Source of the DNA: Psychrobacter okhotskensis | GTDB lineage: Bacteria > Pseudomonadota > Gammaproteobacteria > Pseudomonadales > Moraxellaceae | Length of the DNA stretch: 64,000 bases | NCBI RefSeq assembly: GCF_013248965.1 | Contig: NZ_JABRVQ010000001.1 | Coordinates: forward strand, 248,001-312,000 | Direction of reading: 5' to 3' | In this document: positions 56,186 to 64,000 of the stretch, in pieces | How the letters are laid out: each line of letters starts with the position of its first letter | Position numbering within the stretch: position 1 is the first letter of the stretch | Position numbers and translations under genes: made by a program | The notes under the pieces: generated by a model | The model's input: only the letters and a program-made list of their open reading frames with translations | Databases searched by the model: none | What the model was told of the DNA's origin: nothing

Positions 56186-56990
56186 CGGTGATAGGTTTCC
56201 TATTTGCTAAAATGGTATTCGAAATGAGTATATATAATGTTAAGAAAGACTGGTTATGTCACTGGCTAGATCATGGTTTTAAATGGGTTGTTGCTTTTGT
56301 ACAATGAGCGTTTCTACAGAAATTCTGATTTTTATTAATATCTGATTTTTATCGGTCAATGTTGGTTGTTATTGCAATTTATTATTAGTAAACCTTGAAG
56401 GGTGCTTTCAAACCGTTGCTAGTCATTCAACTGGTATTTAACAGCTAGTGGTATTTAACAGCTAAATGGATGAATTACAAGTAATAGACTAGCCTGATAA
56501 TAGTGAATTTATTGGCCAAATGACATGTTTCGATTGTCGTTGTTTTATATAAATAGTGGTCGCTATACAATGATTCTGTCAGGCGAGAATGTCAGCGACG
56601 TTTTACTTTATTGTCATGATAGGCGCATTATTCAAGGTGCGATGACGCATCAGATGCACTTGGTAACAAAATTGTCGAGTAAAATGAATGAAGTGATCTC
56701 ATATAAGCAGCATAGCGAGGCAAGCCGCATAAACCTCTAACTAAAAAGACATGGACAAAAACTGGTAGGAAGGTAAAAGTCTCGGCAACCAAACGGTGAA
56801 TGTTTTATACTGTGGGGCTTGCATTATAGGTTGGGCGAAGCAGTGCGTACTTTTTTAAGGGACATTTGCCATAGAGTAAATGGCTCTTGATATCTTTTGA
56901 GACGCACACTTGACCTATAAGGAGAGTGGCGCTATCTATTATAATAATGGCTAGCGCCCAGTTGTGACGTGATAAACCAGTGAGGCAAGT
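56186..56990. other. 800-bp intergenic region uvrA / MFS gene
   Basis: No supported gene. A 71-codon frame at 56525-56740 lacks a ribosome site and any family-like pattern. The uvrA promoter must lie near 56200-56300 but no consensus is obvious. At the far end an inverted repeat brackets a TATAAT box ahead of the MFS gene. Confidence 0.5.
56928..56958 (+). promoter_or_regulatory. Palindrome bracketing a -10 box ahead of the MFS gene
   Basis: GGCGCTA (56928-56934) and TAGCGCC (56952-56958), 17 bases apart, enclose a perfect TATAAT (56940-56945). The -35 region is weak. The layout fits a repressor or activator site over the promoter. Confidence 0.5.
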
Positions 56991-58355
56991 ATGAATAGCG
57001 TAGAAAAACGGGCAATCCTCGGGGTCGGTGGCATTTTTGCCTTGCGCATGATTGGTCTGTTTATGATTGTGCCCGTCTTTTCTGTGTATGGTGATAATTA
57101 TGCGCATGCGACGCCATTCTTGATCGGTTTGGCGGTCGGTATTTATGGGCTAGGGCAAGCTATCTTTCAGATACCGATGAGCCTTGCTGCGGATAAGTTT
57201 CCGCGTAAGCCAATTATCTTTTTGGGTCTGGTGCTATTTGCGCTCGGTGGTATCATTGCGGCAAATGCCACGGATATTTACGAAGTCATTATCGGGCGGG
57301 CGCTGGCAGGTAGTGGCGCGGTCTCTGCGGTATTGATGGCATTACTCGCTGATGTGACGCGAGAAGAGATGCGTACCAAAGCGATGGCGACGATGGGCTT
57401 GACCATTGCGACCTCTATCATGTTGGCTTTTGCTTTCGGCCCTCTATTGGTCGGCTCGCTTGGTATTTCCGGGCTGTTTTGGCTCACGGCAGGCTTTGCG
57501 GTGCTAGCGATGCTGCTGCTTTTCTTTGTACCGACACCGCTACGGGTGCTTAAGCATAATCTTGATAATAAATCGATTGGGCAGCAATTAGCGACAGTGC
57601 TAAAGATTGGCGATTTAAACCGTTTGCATATCGGTATTTTTGCCCTGCATTTAACGATGACCGCCATCTTTGTTATCTTGCCACATCAGCTGAGTGAGGT
57701 GATGGGTCTATCGGTACGCCAGCAGGGTTTGGTCTATTTGCCATTGCTATTTATTGGCTTTGCCGTTGCGATTCCATTCATTATCATCGCTGAAAAGAAA
57801 CGCAAAATGCGTCAAGTATTCTTGGCGGCGATTGGCTTGATGACCGCAGCCCTCGCGATACTGGCATTAGGCAGTCAGGTCGGCATCGGTATCATTTTAG
57901 GATTGTTGCTTTATTTTATGGGCTTTAACTTGCTCGAGGCAACGATTCCGTCGTGGATATCGAAGCGTGCGCCAGTGGCTAATAAAGCAACCGCGATGGG
58001 ACTCAATTCTTCTAGCCAGTTCTTTGGCGCTTTCGTCGGTGGGGCGATGGGTGGTCTATTATTGAGCCAGCCTAATCTGTTAGCATGGGGTATCCTTGCA
58101 GCAGTGATGGCAGTGGCGTTGATACTTATTATTCCCATCGCTGATCCGCCGTATTTATCAAGTACCACGGTGACTATTCCCAAGAATATTAATATCCAAG
58201 ATTGGTCACGGCAAATGTTGGCAGTAGATGGCGTGGATGAACTGGTCGTCATGGCAAAAGAGCAAGTGGCGTATTTAAAACTAGATAAAACCCAGCTCAC
58301 AGATTTGTCGAGACAAGAGCTGTCACATTTGGCACAAAGCCCGCTCGATATTTAA
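56991..58355 (+). CDS. YajR-like major facilitator transporter
   Basis: The 454-residue protein has twelve membrane segments, with MFS motifs such as GLAVGIYGLGQAIFQIPMSLAADKFPRKPIIFLGL after helix 2 and RALAGSGAVSAVLMALLAD. Beyond helix 12 a soluble tail of about 65 residues (STTVTIPKNINIQDWSRQMLAVDGVDELVVMAKEQVAYLKLD) resembles the ferredoxin-fold YAM domain of YajR. The physiological substrate is unknown. A palindrome over the promoter suggests local regulation. The ATG follows GTGAGGCAAGT. Confidence 0.88.
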   Translation: MNSVEKRAILGVGGIFALRMIGLFMIVPVFSVYGDNYAHATPFLIGLAVGIYGLGQAIFQIPMSLAADKFPRKPIIFLGLVLFALGGIIAANATDIYEVIIGRALAGSGAVSAVLMALLADVTREEMRTKAMATMGLTIATSIMLAFAFGPLLVGSLGISGLFWLTAGFAVLAMLLLFFVPTPLRVLKHNLDNKSIGQQLATVLKIGDLNRLHIGIFALHLTMTAIFVILPHQLSEVMGLSVRQQGLVYLPLLFIGFAVAIPFIIIAEKKRKMRQVFLAAIGLMTAALAILALGSQVGIGIILGLLLYFMGFNLLEATIPSWISKRAPVANKATAMGLNSSSQFFGAFVGGAMGGLLLSQPNLLAWGILAAVMAVALILIIPIADPPYLSSTTVTIPKNINIQDWSRQMLAVDGVDELVVMAKEQVAYLKLDKTQLTDLSRQELSHLAQSPLDI

Positions 58356-58505
58356 CAGATCGCTTGTCGTTAGCCTCAAAACTTAATAGATCGCTGTTGT
58401 TTTGATACGCATTCTTTAAATACATATTGTTTAAATGAAAACGGCTTAAATCATCAGGGTGTTTGCCTAAAGTCGAATTCTGATCTCTGTTTAAGAGGAA
58501 TTAAT

Positions 58506-59138
58506 ATGAGCAAATTTAATACGCTATCTAGTCAGGTGGTCGGCATCAATGCGAAGACCGCCACGCCGTCAGCCATTGTTCATCGCTCGATGGCTAAGAT
58601 TGCGATTGGTATGGGTCTAGCTGTCACGCTATTGACGACAGGCTGCGCCACTCAAAATATTCAGGCGTATCAAAACACCACACCAACGCTCGATATGCAT
58701 GAGTTTTTCTCCGGTCAAATCGATGGCTGGGGCATGTTTCAGGGTCGTAATGGCGAGGTCAAAAAACGCTTTTATGTCGATATTGATGCCACTCACGAAG
58801 GCGAAAATGTTATTGTTTTGGATGAGAAGTTTTCATGGGCAGATGGCACAAAGTCGCAGCGCATATGGCGATTGACCAAGCAAGCTGATGGTAGCTGGAG
58901 AGGCACGGCAGGCGATGTCATCGGTGCAGCAAAAGGTGAGGTCGCGGGTAATACACTGCATTGGCAGTATCTGTTAGAGTTGCCCGTCGACGACAAAACT
59001 TATAAAGTGAATTTCGATGATTGGATGTATTTAGTCAATAAAGACGTCATGCTCAATCGCTCGGTCATGAAAAAATTTGGTGTGGAGCTGGGTAGTGTCA
59101 CTCTTAGTATGCATCGCAACAACAATGATTCTAGATAG
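58506..59138 (+). CDS. DUF3833 lipoprotein
   Basis: The 210-residue protein has a long N-terminal region before the lipobox (MAKIAIGMGLAVTLLTTGCA; lipid Cys at about 47). Its DUF3833 domain is visible as HEFFSGQIDGWGMFQGRNGEVKKRFYVDIDA, then DGTKSQRIWRLTKQADGSWRGTAGDVIGAAKGEVAGNTLHWQYLLELPVDDKTYKVNFDDWMY. AAGAGGAATTAATATG supports the start at 58506, although an internal ATG at 58590 gives a tidier signal peptide. Function unknown. It probably attaches to the inner or outer membrane. Confidence 0.85.
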   Translation: MSKFNTLSSQVVGINAKTATPSAIVHRSMAKIAIGMGLAVTLLTTGCATQNIQAYQNTTPTLDMHEFFSGQIDGWGMFQGRNGEVKKRFYVDIDATHEGENVIVLDEKFSWADGTKSQRIWRLTKQADGSWRGTAGDVIGAAKGEVAGNTLHWQYLLELPVDDKTYKVNFDDWMYLVNKDVMLNRSVMKKFGVELGSVTLSMHRNNNDSR

Positions 59139-59379
59139 TTAAATAACGGTTCGCAAAGGGGGGTATTGACCGAGAAGAATATTTTATTGCTATAAGTCAG
59201 CCAGATTTTAGCTTATAAATTATTCACGACAGGTGTTGTCGTATCTTGCCCACAGACTGCTAGATATTTTAAAAGAAAATAGTTAAAGTAAAACCATATT
59301 ACTGATAGAATTAATTGTTTATATGAAAAACTCGATTAAAGCTCGTAATTAAATTATTCATAAGTAAAAGGACGGAACT

Positions 59380-60015
59380 ATGCGCGGAGTTAATAAAGTT
59401 ATCATCATTGGTAACCTTGGAGCAGACCCTGAGGCACGTCAATTTAGTAATGGCGGTAGCGTGACCAATATTTCGGTTGCGACATCAGAACAATGGACAG
59501 ACAAGCAAAGTGGTGAAAAGAAAGAGGCCACCGAATGGCATCGTATTTCACTCTTTAATCGTTTAGGCGAAATCGCTGCGCAGTATCTACGTAAAGGCAG
59601 CAAAGTCTATATCGAAGGCAGCTTGCGTACGCGTAAATATCAAGATCCCAATGGTCAAGATCGTTATATTACTGAGATTCGTGCTGAGCAAATGCAAATG
59701 CTAGATGGTGCCACGGGTGGTCAAGACAATGGCGGCTTCAGTAATAATAACCAAGGTGGTCAAAATCAAGGCGGCTATGGCAACCAAGGCGGTCAGAATA
59801 ATTTTGGTCAGCAAGCAAACAACCAGTCAGCACAGCAAGGTGGTTACAACCAAGCGGGCGCGGCAGCTTCGCAAGGCGGTAATCAGAATAGTTTTAATAA
59901 CAACCAAAATACGCCTGCTCAGTCGAATCAGTTCAATAATCCAGCGCAAACACCTGCTCAATCAAAACCGACAGCAATGCCAGATGGCCCAGTTGATGAT
60001 GATATCCCATTTTGA
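59380..60015 (+). CDS. ssb: Single-stranded DNA-binding protein
   Basis: The 211-residue protein begins [20 protein letters not shown] and contains the OB-fold ([51 protein letters not shown]). A long Gly/Gln/Asn linker ([24 protein letters not shown]) follows, and it ends with the acidic protein-interaction tip [11 protein letters not shown]. Strong ribosome site AAAGGACGG. No recombination partner gene is adjacent. A terminator follows. Confidence 0.97.
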   Translation: MRGVNKVIIIGNLGADPEARQFSNGGSVTNISVATSEQWTDKQSGEKKEATEWHRISLFNRLGEIAAQYLRKGSKVYIEGSLRTRKYQDPNGQDRYITEIRAEQMQMLDGATGGQDNGGFSNNNQGGQNQGGYGNQGGQNNFGQQANNQSAQQGGYNQAGAAASQGGNQNSFNNNQNTPAQSNQFNNPAQTPAQSKPTAMPDGPVDDDIPF

Positions 60016-60060
60016 GGATGATAAGAGATACCTAAGACTTATTAGTCAGTAATATATTTT

Positions 60061-60088
60061 AAAACCTCGCTATTAGCGGGGTTTTTTT
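60061..60088 (+). terminator. Terminator after ssb
   Basis: AAAACCTCGCT pairs with AGCGGGGTTTT (one GU pair) over a short loop, then T-run. The 500 bp that follow (60089-60597) are very AT-rich, without a supported gene. Confidence 0.8.
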
Positions 60089-60597
60089 ATGGGAAAAATA
60101 AAATAATAAAAAAAATGGCACAAGCCATTGTTTAAGTTATTTAATGATGGCTTTGTCGCTATTGTGATCGTTATATAGAGACAGAATATGAATGTTAAAT
60201 ACCGCAGAAATATAAAGACCTAATTTTTGTTTGCAAGATATATTCTTTTTATTTCTTATAATTGCAACATCAGCAACGCATAAAAATAGAGTTGTACACT
60301 ATTATTCTGATGAATTTTTATATGAAATTTATTCAAATGACCATTTATATCTTATATCAACCGTTCGTTCTATTGAATTTCACTAATGCTAACGCTTTAT
60401 TAAATGTGTTGATATAATCAAAAACATAAATAATCCAGTAAAGATTAATATTTAGATACTTTAAAAAAATAAATAGTTTGTAAGAAATATTCAAAAGCTC
60501 AAGGTAGGGCAGATTTATAGCCCAAAGTATCAAGTCTTATTTAGGTGGCACTGTATTATTATCGTGTTTGCTTAAGTATCAGCGTTAGGTTTATCAG

Positions 60598-61287
60598 ATG
60601 AATAGTAGTGATGTGTTTCGAAAAAGTGATTTGGGTCGAGAAGAAATTAAGACGCAAAGTTTGGGCGTGTTGCCGCGAGAAGCGAGAACATTGCTGATCA
60701 TGATTGATGGCAAAAAAACCTATCAACATTATTTAGATTCGCTTGATAACAGTAAGATGTTCGCTGAGTTTGGTGGGATAGCACCGTTGTTTGAGCTGCT
60801 GCAAGAATTCCAATGTATCGAGCTGATAGTAGGGGATAACGCCAGCGCTTCTAGCCAATCTTATGCGCCGCCTCAATCCGCTGAGCTACAAGTAGCGGCA
60901 TCGCCACCTACGATGCCGTCTATAGCACCGCCCCCAACGCTGGCTAATGAAGACAACAAAGCATTGCAGCCTGAACCAATGCCATCGCAGAGTGATAATG
61001 CCGCTGAGTTTGACGCGACCTTTAATGATAAGTCAGACAAAACCGTACCGTTTGCTAGCTACTTTAAGCGCAAAGCCGCTGATGTGGATTTTGAGACCTT
61101 AAAGTCGGAACTAGCGACTTATATCGAAAAAAATGCACCGCCTGAGGATGCGTGGGGTTACCTGCTAAATCTGGAACAGTGTACCGATGCCTCGCAATTA
61201 TTGGCTCTCACACAAAAGATTCAGCGCTCTACCAGTGGCAGCCTATCACGCGGTGTGGGCGAGTTTGCCAAAAAAATTAAATCTTAA
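60598..61287 (+). CDS. Unrecognised protein upstream of BLUF genes
   Basis: The 229-residue soluble protein has an N-terminal folded part (residues about 1-82; LGVLPREARTLLIMIDGKKTYQHYLDSLDN, then FGGIAPLFELLQEFQCIELI), a Pro/Ser/Ala-rich linker and a C-terminal helical part with VDFETLKSELATYIEKNAPPEDAWGYLLNLEQCTDA and GVGEFAKKIKS. No signal peptide or membrane segment is seen. It ends 75 bases before the first BLUF gene in the same direction, so a common transcript is plausible. The family is not known to me. An adaptor role is conjecture. Confidence 0.7.
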   Translation: MNSSDVFRKSDLGREEIKTQSLGVLPREARTLLIMIDGKKTYQHYLDSLDNSKMFAEFGGIAPLFELLQEFQCIELIVGDNASASSQSYAPPQSAELQVAASPPTMPSIAPPPTLANEDNKALQPEPMPSQSDNAAEFDATFNDKSDKTVPFASYFKRKAADVDFETLKSELATYIEKNAPPEDAWGYLLNLEQCTDASQLLALTQKIQRSTSGSLSRGVGEFAKKIKS

Positions 61288-61362
61288 ATTTACCCCCTTT
61301 ATCGCAGCGCTGCATTTGGCTGTCGCCTGTAAAAAAGTACCAATAACTTATCGGAGTGCCTT

Positions 61363-61881
61363 ATGGAAGTCGCTGAGCTGTCAGAAAAAAACACGTTAAA
61401 CATGTTGCATGGTGAGCATATTATCTTGCGTTTGACTTATATTAGTCGTTATAACAACGACAACCCTAATGGGGAAGTCACGCGTATCCTAGCGCAGGCG
61501 CAGCAGAATAATGAGCGTAATGGCATTACGGGCGCATTGGTCTTCAATCACAATTACTTTCTTCAAAGCATTGAAGGGGCAAGACCTGTCATCAACGAGC
61601 TACTACGCAAGCTTGTAAAAGACGAGCGACATGCTGCCTTACAGATTATCGAATGCCGCGAAGTCGAGCAGCGTCGCTGGAATAAATGGTCAATGAAATA
61701 TCTTATACCAAGTGATGAGAATAAAGGGCTGGCGCTTAAGTTTTCGACGGGCACTCAATTTAATCCCTACCTTATGAGTACCAACCAAATCATGATGTTG
61801 ATTGATACCTTGTCAGAGCTCCAAGAGCAAGAAGAAATAGACGCTTCTGCTAAAAAGAAATCATGGTTTGCTATTGGCTAA
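61363..61881 (+). CDS. BLUF-domain blue-light sensor, 1
   Basis: The 172-residue protein has a BLUF domain at about residues 21-120 that binds FAD and senses blue light. The key residues align: Tyr26 (LTYISR), Asn50 (NNERNGITG), Gln68 (FLQS), Trp109 and Met111 (WSM), with the same Y-to-Q spacing of 42 as SyPixD. There is no output domain, only a roughly 50-residue tail, so output should be by protein contact. An odd N-terminal 20 residues (MEVAELSEKNTLNMLHGEHI) precede the domain. CGGAG before ATG. A second BLUF gene follows. Confidence 0.9.
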   Translation: MEVAELSEKNTLNMLHGEHIILRLTYISRYNNDNPNGEVTRILAQAQQNNERNGITGALVFNHNYFLQSIEGARPVINELLRKLVKDERHAALQIIECREVEQRRWNKWSMKYLIPSDENKGLALKFSTGTQFNPYLMSTNQIMMLIDTLSELQEQEEIDASAKKKSWFAIG

Positions 61882-61947
61882 TTGACGTTTATAAAAGCGC
61901 TAATATAAAAGTGCTACGTCCCCATTACACCGCCTAAGAGAACAGAT

Positions 61948-62385
61948 ATGACCTCACCAAATTCAGATGCACACATCTTAATGAGCATGACCTACGCCAG
62001 CCGTGCAAACCCAGACGTATCGGCGAAAGACTTTAATGAGATTTTGCAGCAAGCTCAAGCGAATAACGCTGCCAATGGCATCACGGGGATGCTGACATTT
62101 AATAAAGACTATTTTTTACAAACGGTCGAAGGGCCGAGAGCGCAGATCAATCGTTTATTATATGGTCTTATTGCTGATCAGCGTCATCACGATTTACAGG
62201 TCATTGAAACACGCGAGCTGAAGCATCGAGAATGGGCTAAGTGGTCAATGAACTATGCCTCTCCAACCGAAGCCAATGCCGCAATTTATCTAAAATACTC
62301 TACGACGATTGATTTCAATCCGTACTTATTAAGTGCCGAATCCGCTCGTGATTTGATGAGTGAGCTTAGCGCAGGACGCACCTAG
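61948..62385 (+). CDS. BLUF-domain blue-light sensor, 2
   Basis: The 145-residue protein aligns throughout with the first BLUF protein: Tyr16 (MTYASR), Asn40 (NNAANGITG), Gln58 (FLQT), Trp99 and Met101 (WSM). It ends with ESARDLMSELSAGRT, with a shorter tail than the first. The two are diverged paralogues; a local duplication is likely. The 66-base gap suggests cotranscription. As above, an output partner is not visible in the protein itself. Confidence 0.9.
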   Translation: MTSPNSDAHILMSMTYASRANPDVSAKDFNEILQQAQANNAANGITGMLTFNKDYFLQTVEGPRAQINRLLYGLIADQRHHDLQVIETRELKHREWAKWSMNYASPTEANAAIYLKYSTTIDFNPYLLSAESARDLMSELSAGRT

Positions 62386-62944
62386 GCAGTTTTGGTATTT
62401 TCTCGTTAACATCAAAATAATGAGCAGTATGAAATGATAAACATTCAAGGGTTAATTTTATATATAGTCATTCCACTATAAAAGTATTACTGCGTTAACC
62501 TCGTTTGAAGTATTAAATATACATCTACACTCGGTTGCCTTGTACTACTTTTAAACTGAATCAACTATAGCCTCCAAGAGGTTTTTATTTATTAGTGTTG
62601 TCAGGGTACTGTTTACGAGATTTTTCTTTAGCAGGTTTTGGCACACAATAGGATTATTGTCGATCTTCTGTCTAATGCTATAGAAGATACATCATTGACT
62701 TAAGTTTGTTATTAATTATTTCTTATTATAGAGACGATTAATTTACTATTGTTATAACTACTGTTTTTGTTTATATTGTCTGTACTCATTAATGCCACGG
62801 CTAATACTGTTTTAATAAGTAAGAAACGGAATTGACTATTAAGTTTCGTATCATTACTTATTTATGAACTAGCAATCTTTAGTGCTTAGTAGATAAAATT
62901 ATATTTATTAATTTTATATCCCTTATCTTAAAGTTGAGTTTATT
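62386..62944. other. 560-bp AT-rich intergenic region before the H-NS-family gene
   Basis: No open frame is convincing. The sequence is strongly AT-rich with many A/T runs, the composition favoured by H-NS. I see no clear promoter or hairpin. Confidence 0.45.
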
Positions 62945-63268
62945 ATGAATAAGAATACCACCATTGATTTAGACAGCTTAAACGTAGATGAGCTACGTGC
63001 CATCACCGAAAATGCCCAGCAGCTGATTGCCAAAAAGCAACATCAGCGTTTATATGATGCTTATATGCAGTTTGAAAAAATCGCTGAAGAGAGTAATAGT
63101 ACTATCGAAGAGATTTTAAAAGCTGGTGAGACGTTAGAGAAAAAACGTAGCATCAAATATCGCAACACCGATAATAATGAAGAGACTTGGACGGGCCGTG
63201 GTCGTAAGCCGACGTGGTTGGTTGACGCGCTAGCAGCAGGTCGTAAGCTTGAAGATTTTGCTATTTAG
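62945..63268 (+). CDS. H-NS-family DNA-binding protein
   Basis: The 107-residue protein has an N-terminal oligomerisation helix region (DLDSLNVDELRAITENAQQLIAKKQHQRLYDAYMQFEKIAEESN) and a C-terminal AT-hook-like DNA-binding domain: IKYRNTDNNEETWTGRGRKPTWLVDALAAGRKLEDF, with the TGRGRKP loop that enters the minor groove. It likely silences AT-rich DNA, including accessory islands. Length fits MvaT/H-NS-type short regulators of the H-NS type, not MvaT. TTAAAGTTGAG upstream is a poor ribosome site. Confidence 0.93.
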   Translation: MNKNTTIDLDSLNVDELRAITENAQQLIAKKQHQRLYDAYMQFEKIAEESNSTIEEILKAGETLEKKRSIKYRNTDNNEETWTGRGRKPTWLVDALAAGRKLEDFAI

Positions 63269-63474
63269 CCATTTTAAGACCACTAAATGTATCCATGTGC
63301 TAATTGATGACACGCATTAGGTGCAAGAAAGGCAAGTAACAGTGCTACCAGTAGACTGAACGAGCCTGATGACATACCTGATTTGTAGTGGATTTAACTA
63401 TATAGCAATATGTCTTCTACGCTGTTTTTATGACGTCGTTATAGCGATTGAGCTAACAGCACATCAGTAGACAG

Positions 63475-63526
63475 AAGCCAGTATCTTTGTTGCCAGTAAT
63501 TTGGTAAAAAGATACTGGCTTTTTTT
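63475..63526 (+). terminator. Terminator after the H-NS-family gene
   Basis: AAGCCAGTATCTT (63475-63487) pairs with AAGATACTGGCTT (63509-63521), followed by T residues to 63526. Confidence 0.85.
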
Positions 63527-63593
63527 CTGTCATCTGTATGCTATTGTTTGTTATGATAATGACGTTTTTATCTTATATAAGAGTTATGTAACC

Positions 63594-64000
63594 GTGGCCC
63601 AAGTCTCTGCGTCGTCTCATAAGCGTCCCCGTAAGTTGTGGTGGCTATTTGGGTTTATATTATTTGCGCTATTTGCATTATTGCAAATGCCTGCGTCGTG
63701 GCTACTTGAAAAATATGCACCCAATAGCCCTTATGTGCAGCACGTGTCGGGCAACTTATGGCAAGGCTCAGCGATTTGGCAATTGCCGTTGTCAGCAACG
63801 CCGTTGACTGGTGCGGCGAATTGGTCGTGGCAGCCTTGGCAACTATTCTTGGGTAAGTTGAGTGCGGACGTCGATATCACGACAGAGCAGACCAGATTGA
63901 ACGGTCAAATAAAACTGGGTACCAGCTCATGGCAGATTGATGATATGAGCGGTAAGATTGCAGCGGAAACCTTGACCAGTGTGGTCGATTGGCAGCTGCC
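63594..64000 (+). CDS. Type II secretion system protein N (GspN-like), N-terminal part
   Basis: A GTG at 63594 (the nearby ATG at 63586 is followed at once by a stop) opens a frame that reaches the window end: about 135 residues. It has a basic start (HKRPRKLWW), one membrane anchor (WLFGFILFALFALLQMPASW) and a periplasmic part with APNSPYVQHVSGNLWQGSAIW. The MPASWLL...VSGNLWQG pattern is that of GspN, a bitopic protein of the type II secretion pseudopilus export machinery. Only the N-terminal part is visible, and the gene is probably in a gsp context beyond the window. Confidence 0.75.
   Translation, partial: MAQVSASSHKRPRKLWWLFGFILFALFALLQMPASWLLEKYAPNSPYVQHVSGNLWQGSAIWQLPLSATPLTGAANWSWQPWQLFLGKLSADVDITTEQTRLNGQIKLGTSSWQIDDMSGKIAAETLTSVVDWQL

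Noticed and set aside
56525-56740. 71-codon plus-strand frame in the uvrA-MFS gap
   Set aside because: No ribosome site, no recognisable pattern and atypical composition; treated as non-coding.

Overview
The window reads as chromosomal DNA of a gammaproteobacterium of the family Moraxellaceae, most likely Psychrobacter. This is an inference from gene content and protein style, since no 16S rRNA gene is present. Supporting signs are moderate GC (low-to-mid 40s by eye), the family of BLUF photoreceptors, the ypjD/ffh, rpmB-rpmG and ubiA neighbourhoods, and dispersed short palindromic repeats. Nearly everything is intact housekeeping or conserved accessory DNA. I see no rRNA, tRNA, CRISPR array, prophage or intact insertion sequence.

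Layout. 0-13 kb: the gmk 5' end, ispH, a thioesterase-like protein, catalase, htpG behind a near-consensus sigma-32 promoter, a membrane-anchored C13 (legumain-like) peptidase, S-formylglutathione hydrolase, rpe, small membrane proteins, and rpmG/rpmB. 13.6-21.5 kb: one 7.8-kb gene for a giant lipoprotein built of Ig-like (Big_1/invasin-type) domains, including a fourfold tandem duplication of about 0.7 kb. 21.7-33 kb: purU, ypjD, ffh, tsaB, uppP, rsmJ, ubiA and small envelope proteins. 33-47.6 kb: mnmC, yciI/yciB-like genes, a PHP phosphoesterase, a diguanylate cyclase, truD, a Rieske-flavoprotein reductase, a GNAT acetyltransferase, small lipoproteins, and gor. 47.8-50.8 kb: a split ThrE-type exporter, a DUF503 protein and an M48 lipoprotein protease. 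50.8-53.1 kb: an AT-rich accessory patch with a long imperfect inverted repeat, a very acidic small protein, a DUF2971 protein and a small coiled-coil protein. 53-60 kb: uvrA, a YajR-like MFS transporter, a DUF3833 lipoprotein and ssb. 60.6-64 kb: an unrecognised protein followed by two tandem BLUF blue-light sensors, an H-NS-family protein, and the start of a GspN-like gene running off the end.

Functional themes are protein and RNA maintenance (htpG, ffh, tsaB, truD, mnmC, rsmJ), oxidative and aldehyde stress defence (catalase, gor, S-formylglutathione hydrolase, Rieske reductase), isoprenoid/quinone/wall precursors (ispH, uppP, ubiA), and sensing (GGDEF, two BLUF proteins, H-NS).

The signals most worth a second look are: (1) three copies of a roughly 75-100 bp dyad repeat whose arms differ in sequence but keep pairing; (2) a separate MITE-like family with CTAG ends; (3) the structured non-coding element and acidic/DUF2971/coiled-coil genes at 50.9-53.1 kb; (4) the tandem BLUF pair; (5) three 16-bp tandem repeats abutting the ffh start codon; and (6) the giant Ig-repeat lipoprotein.
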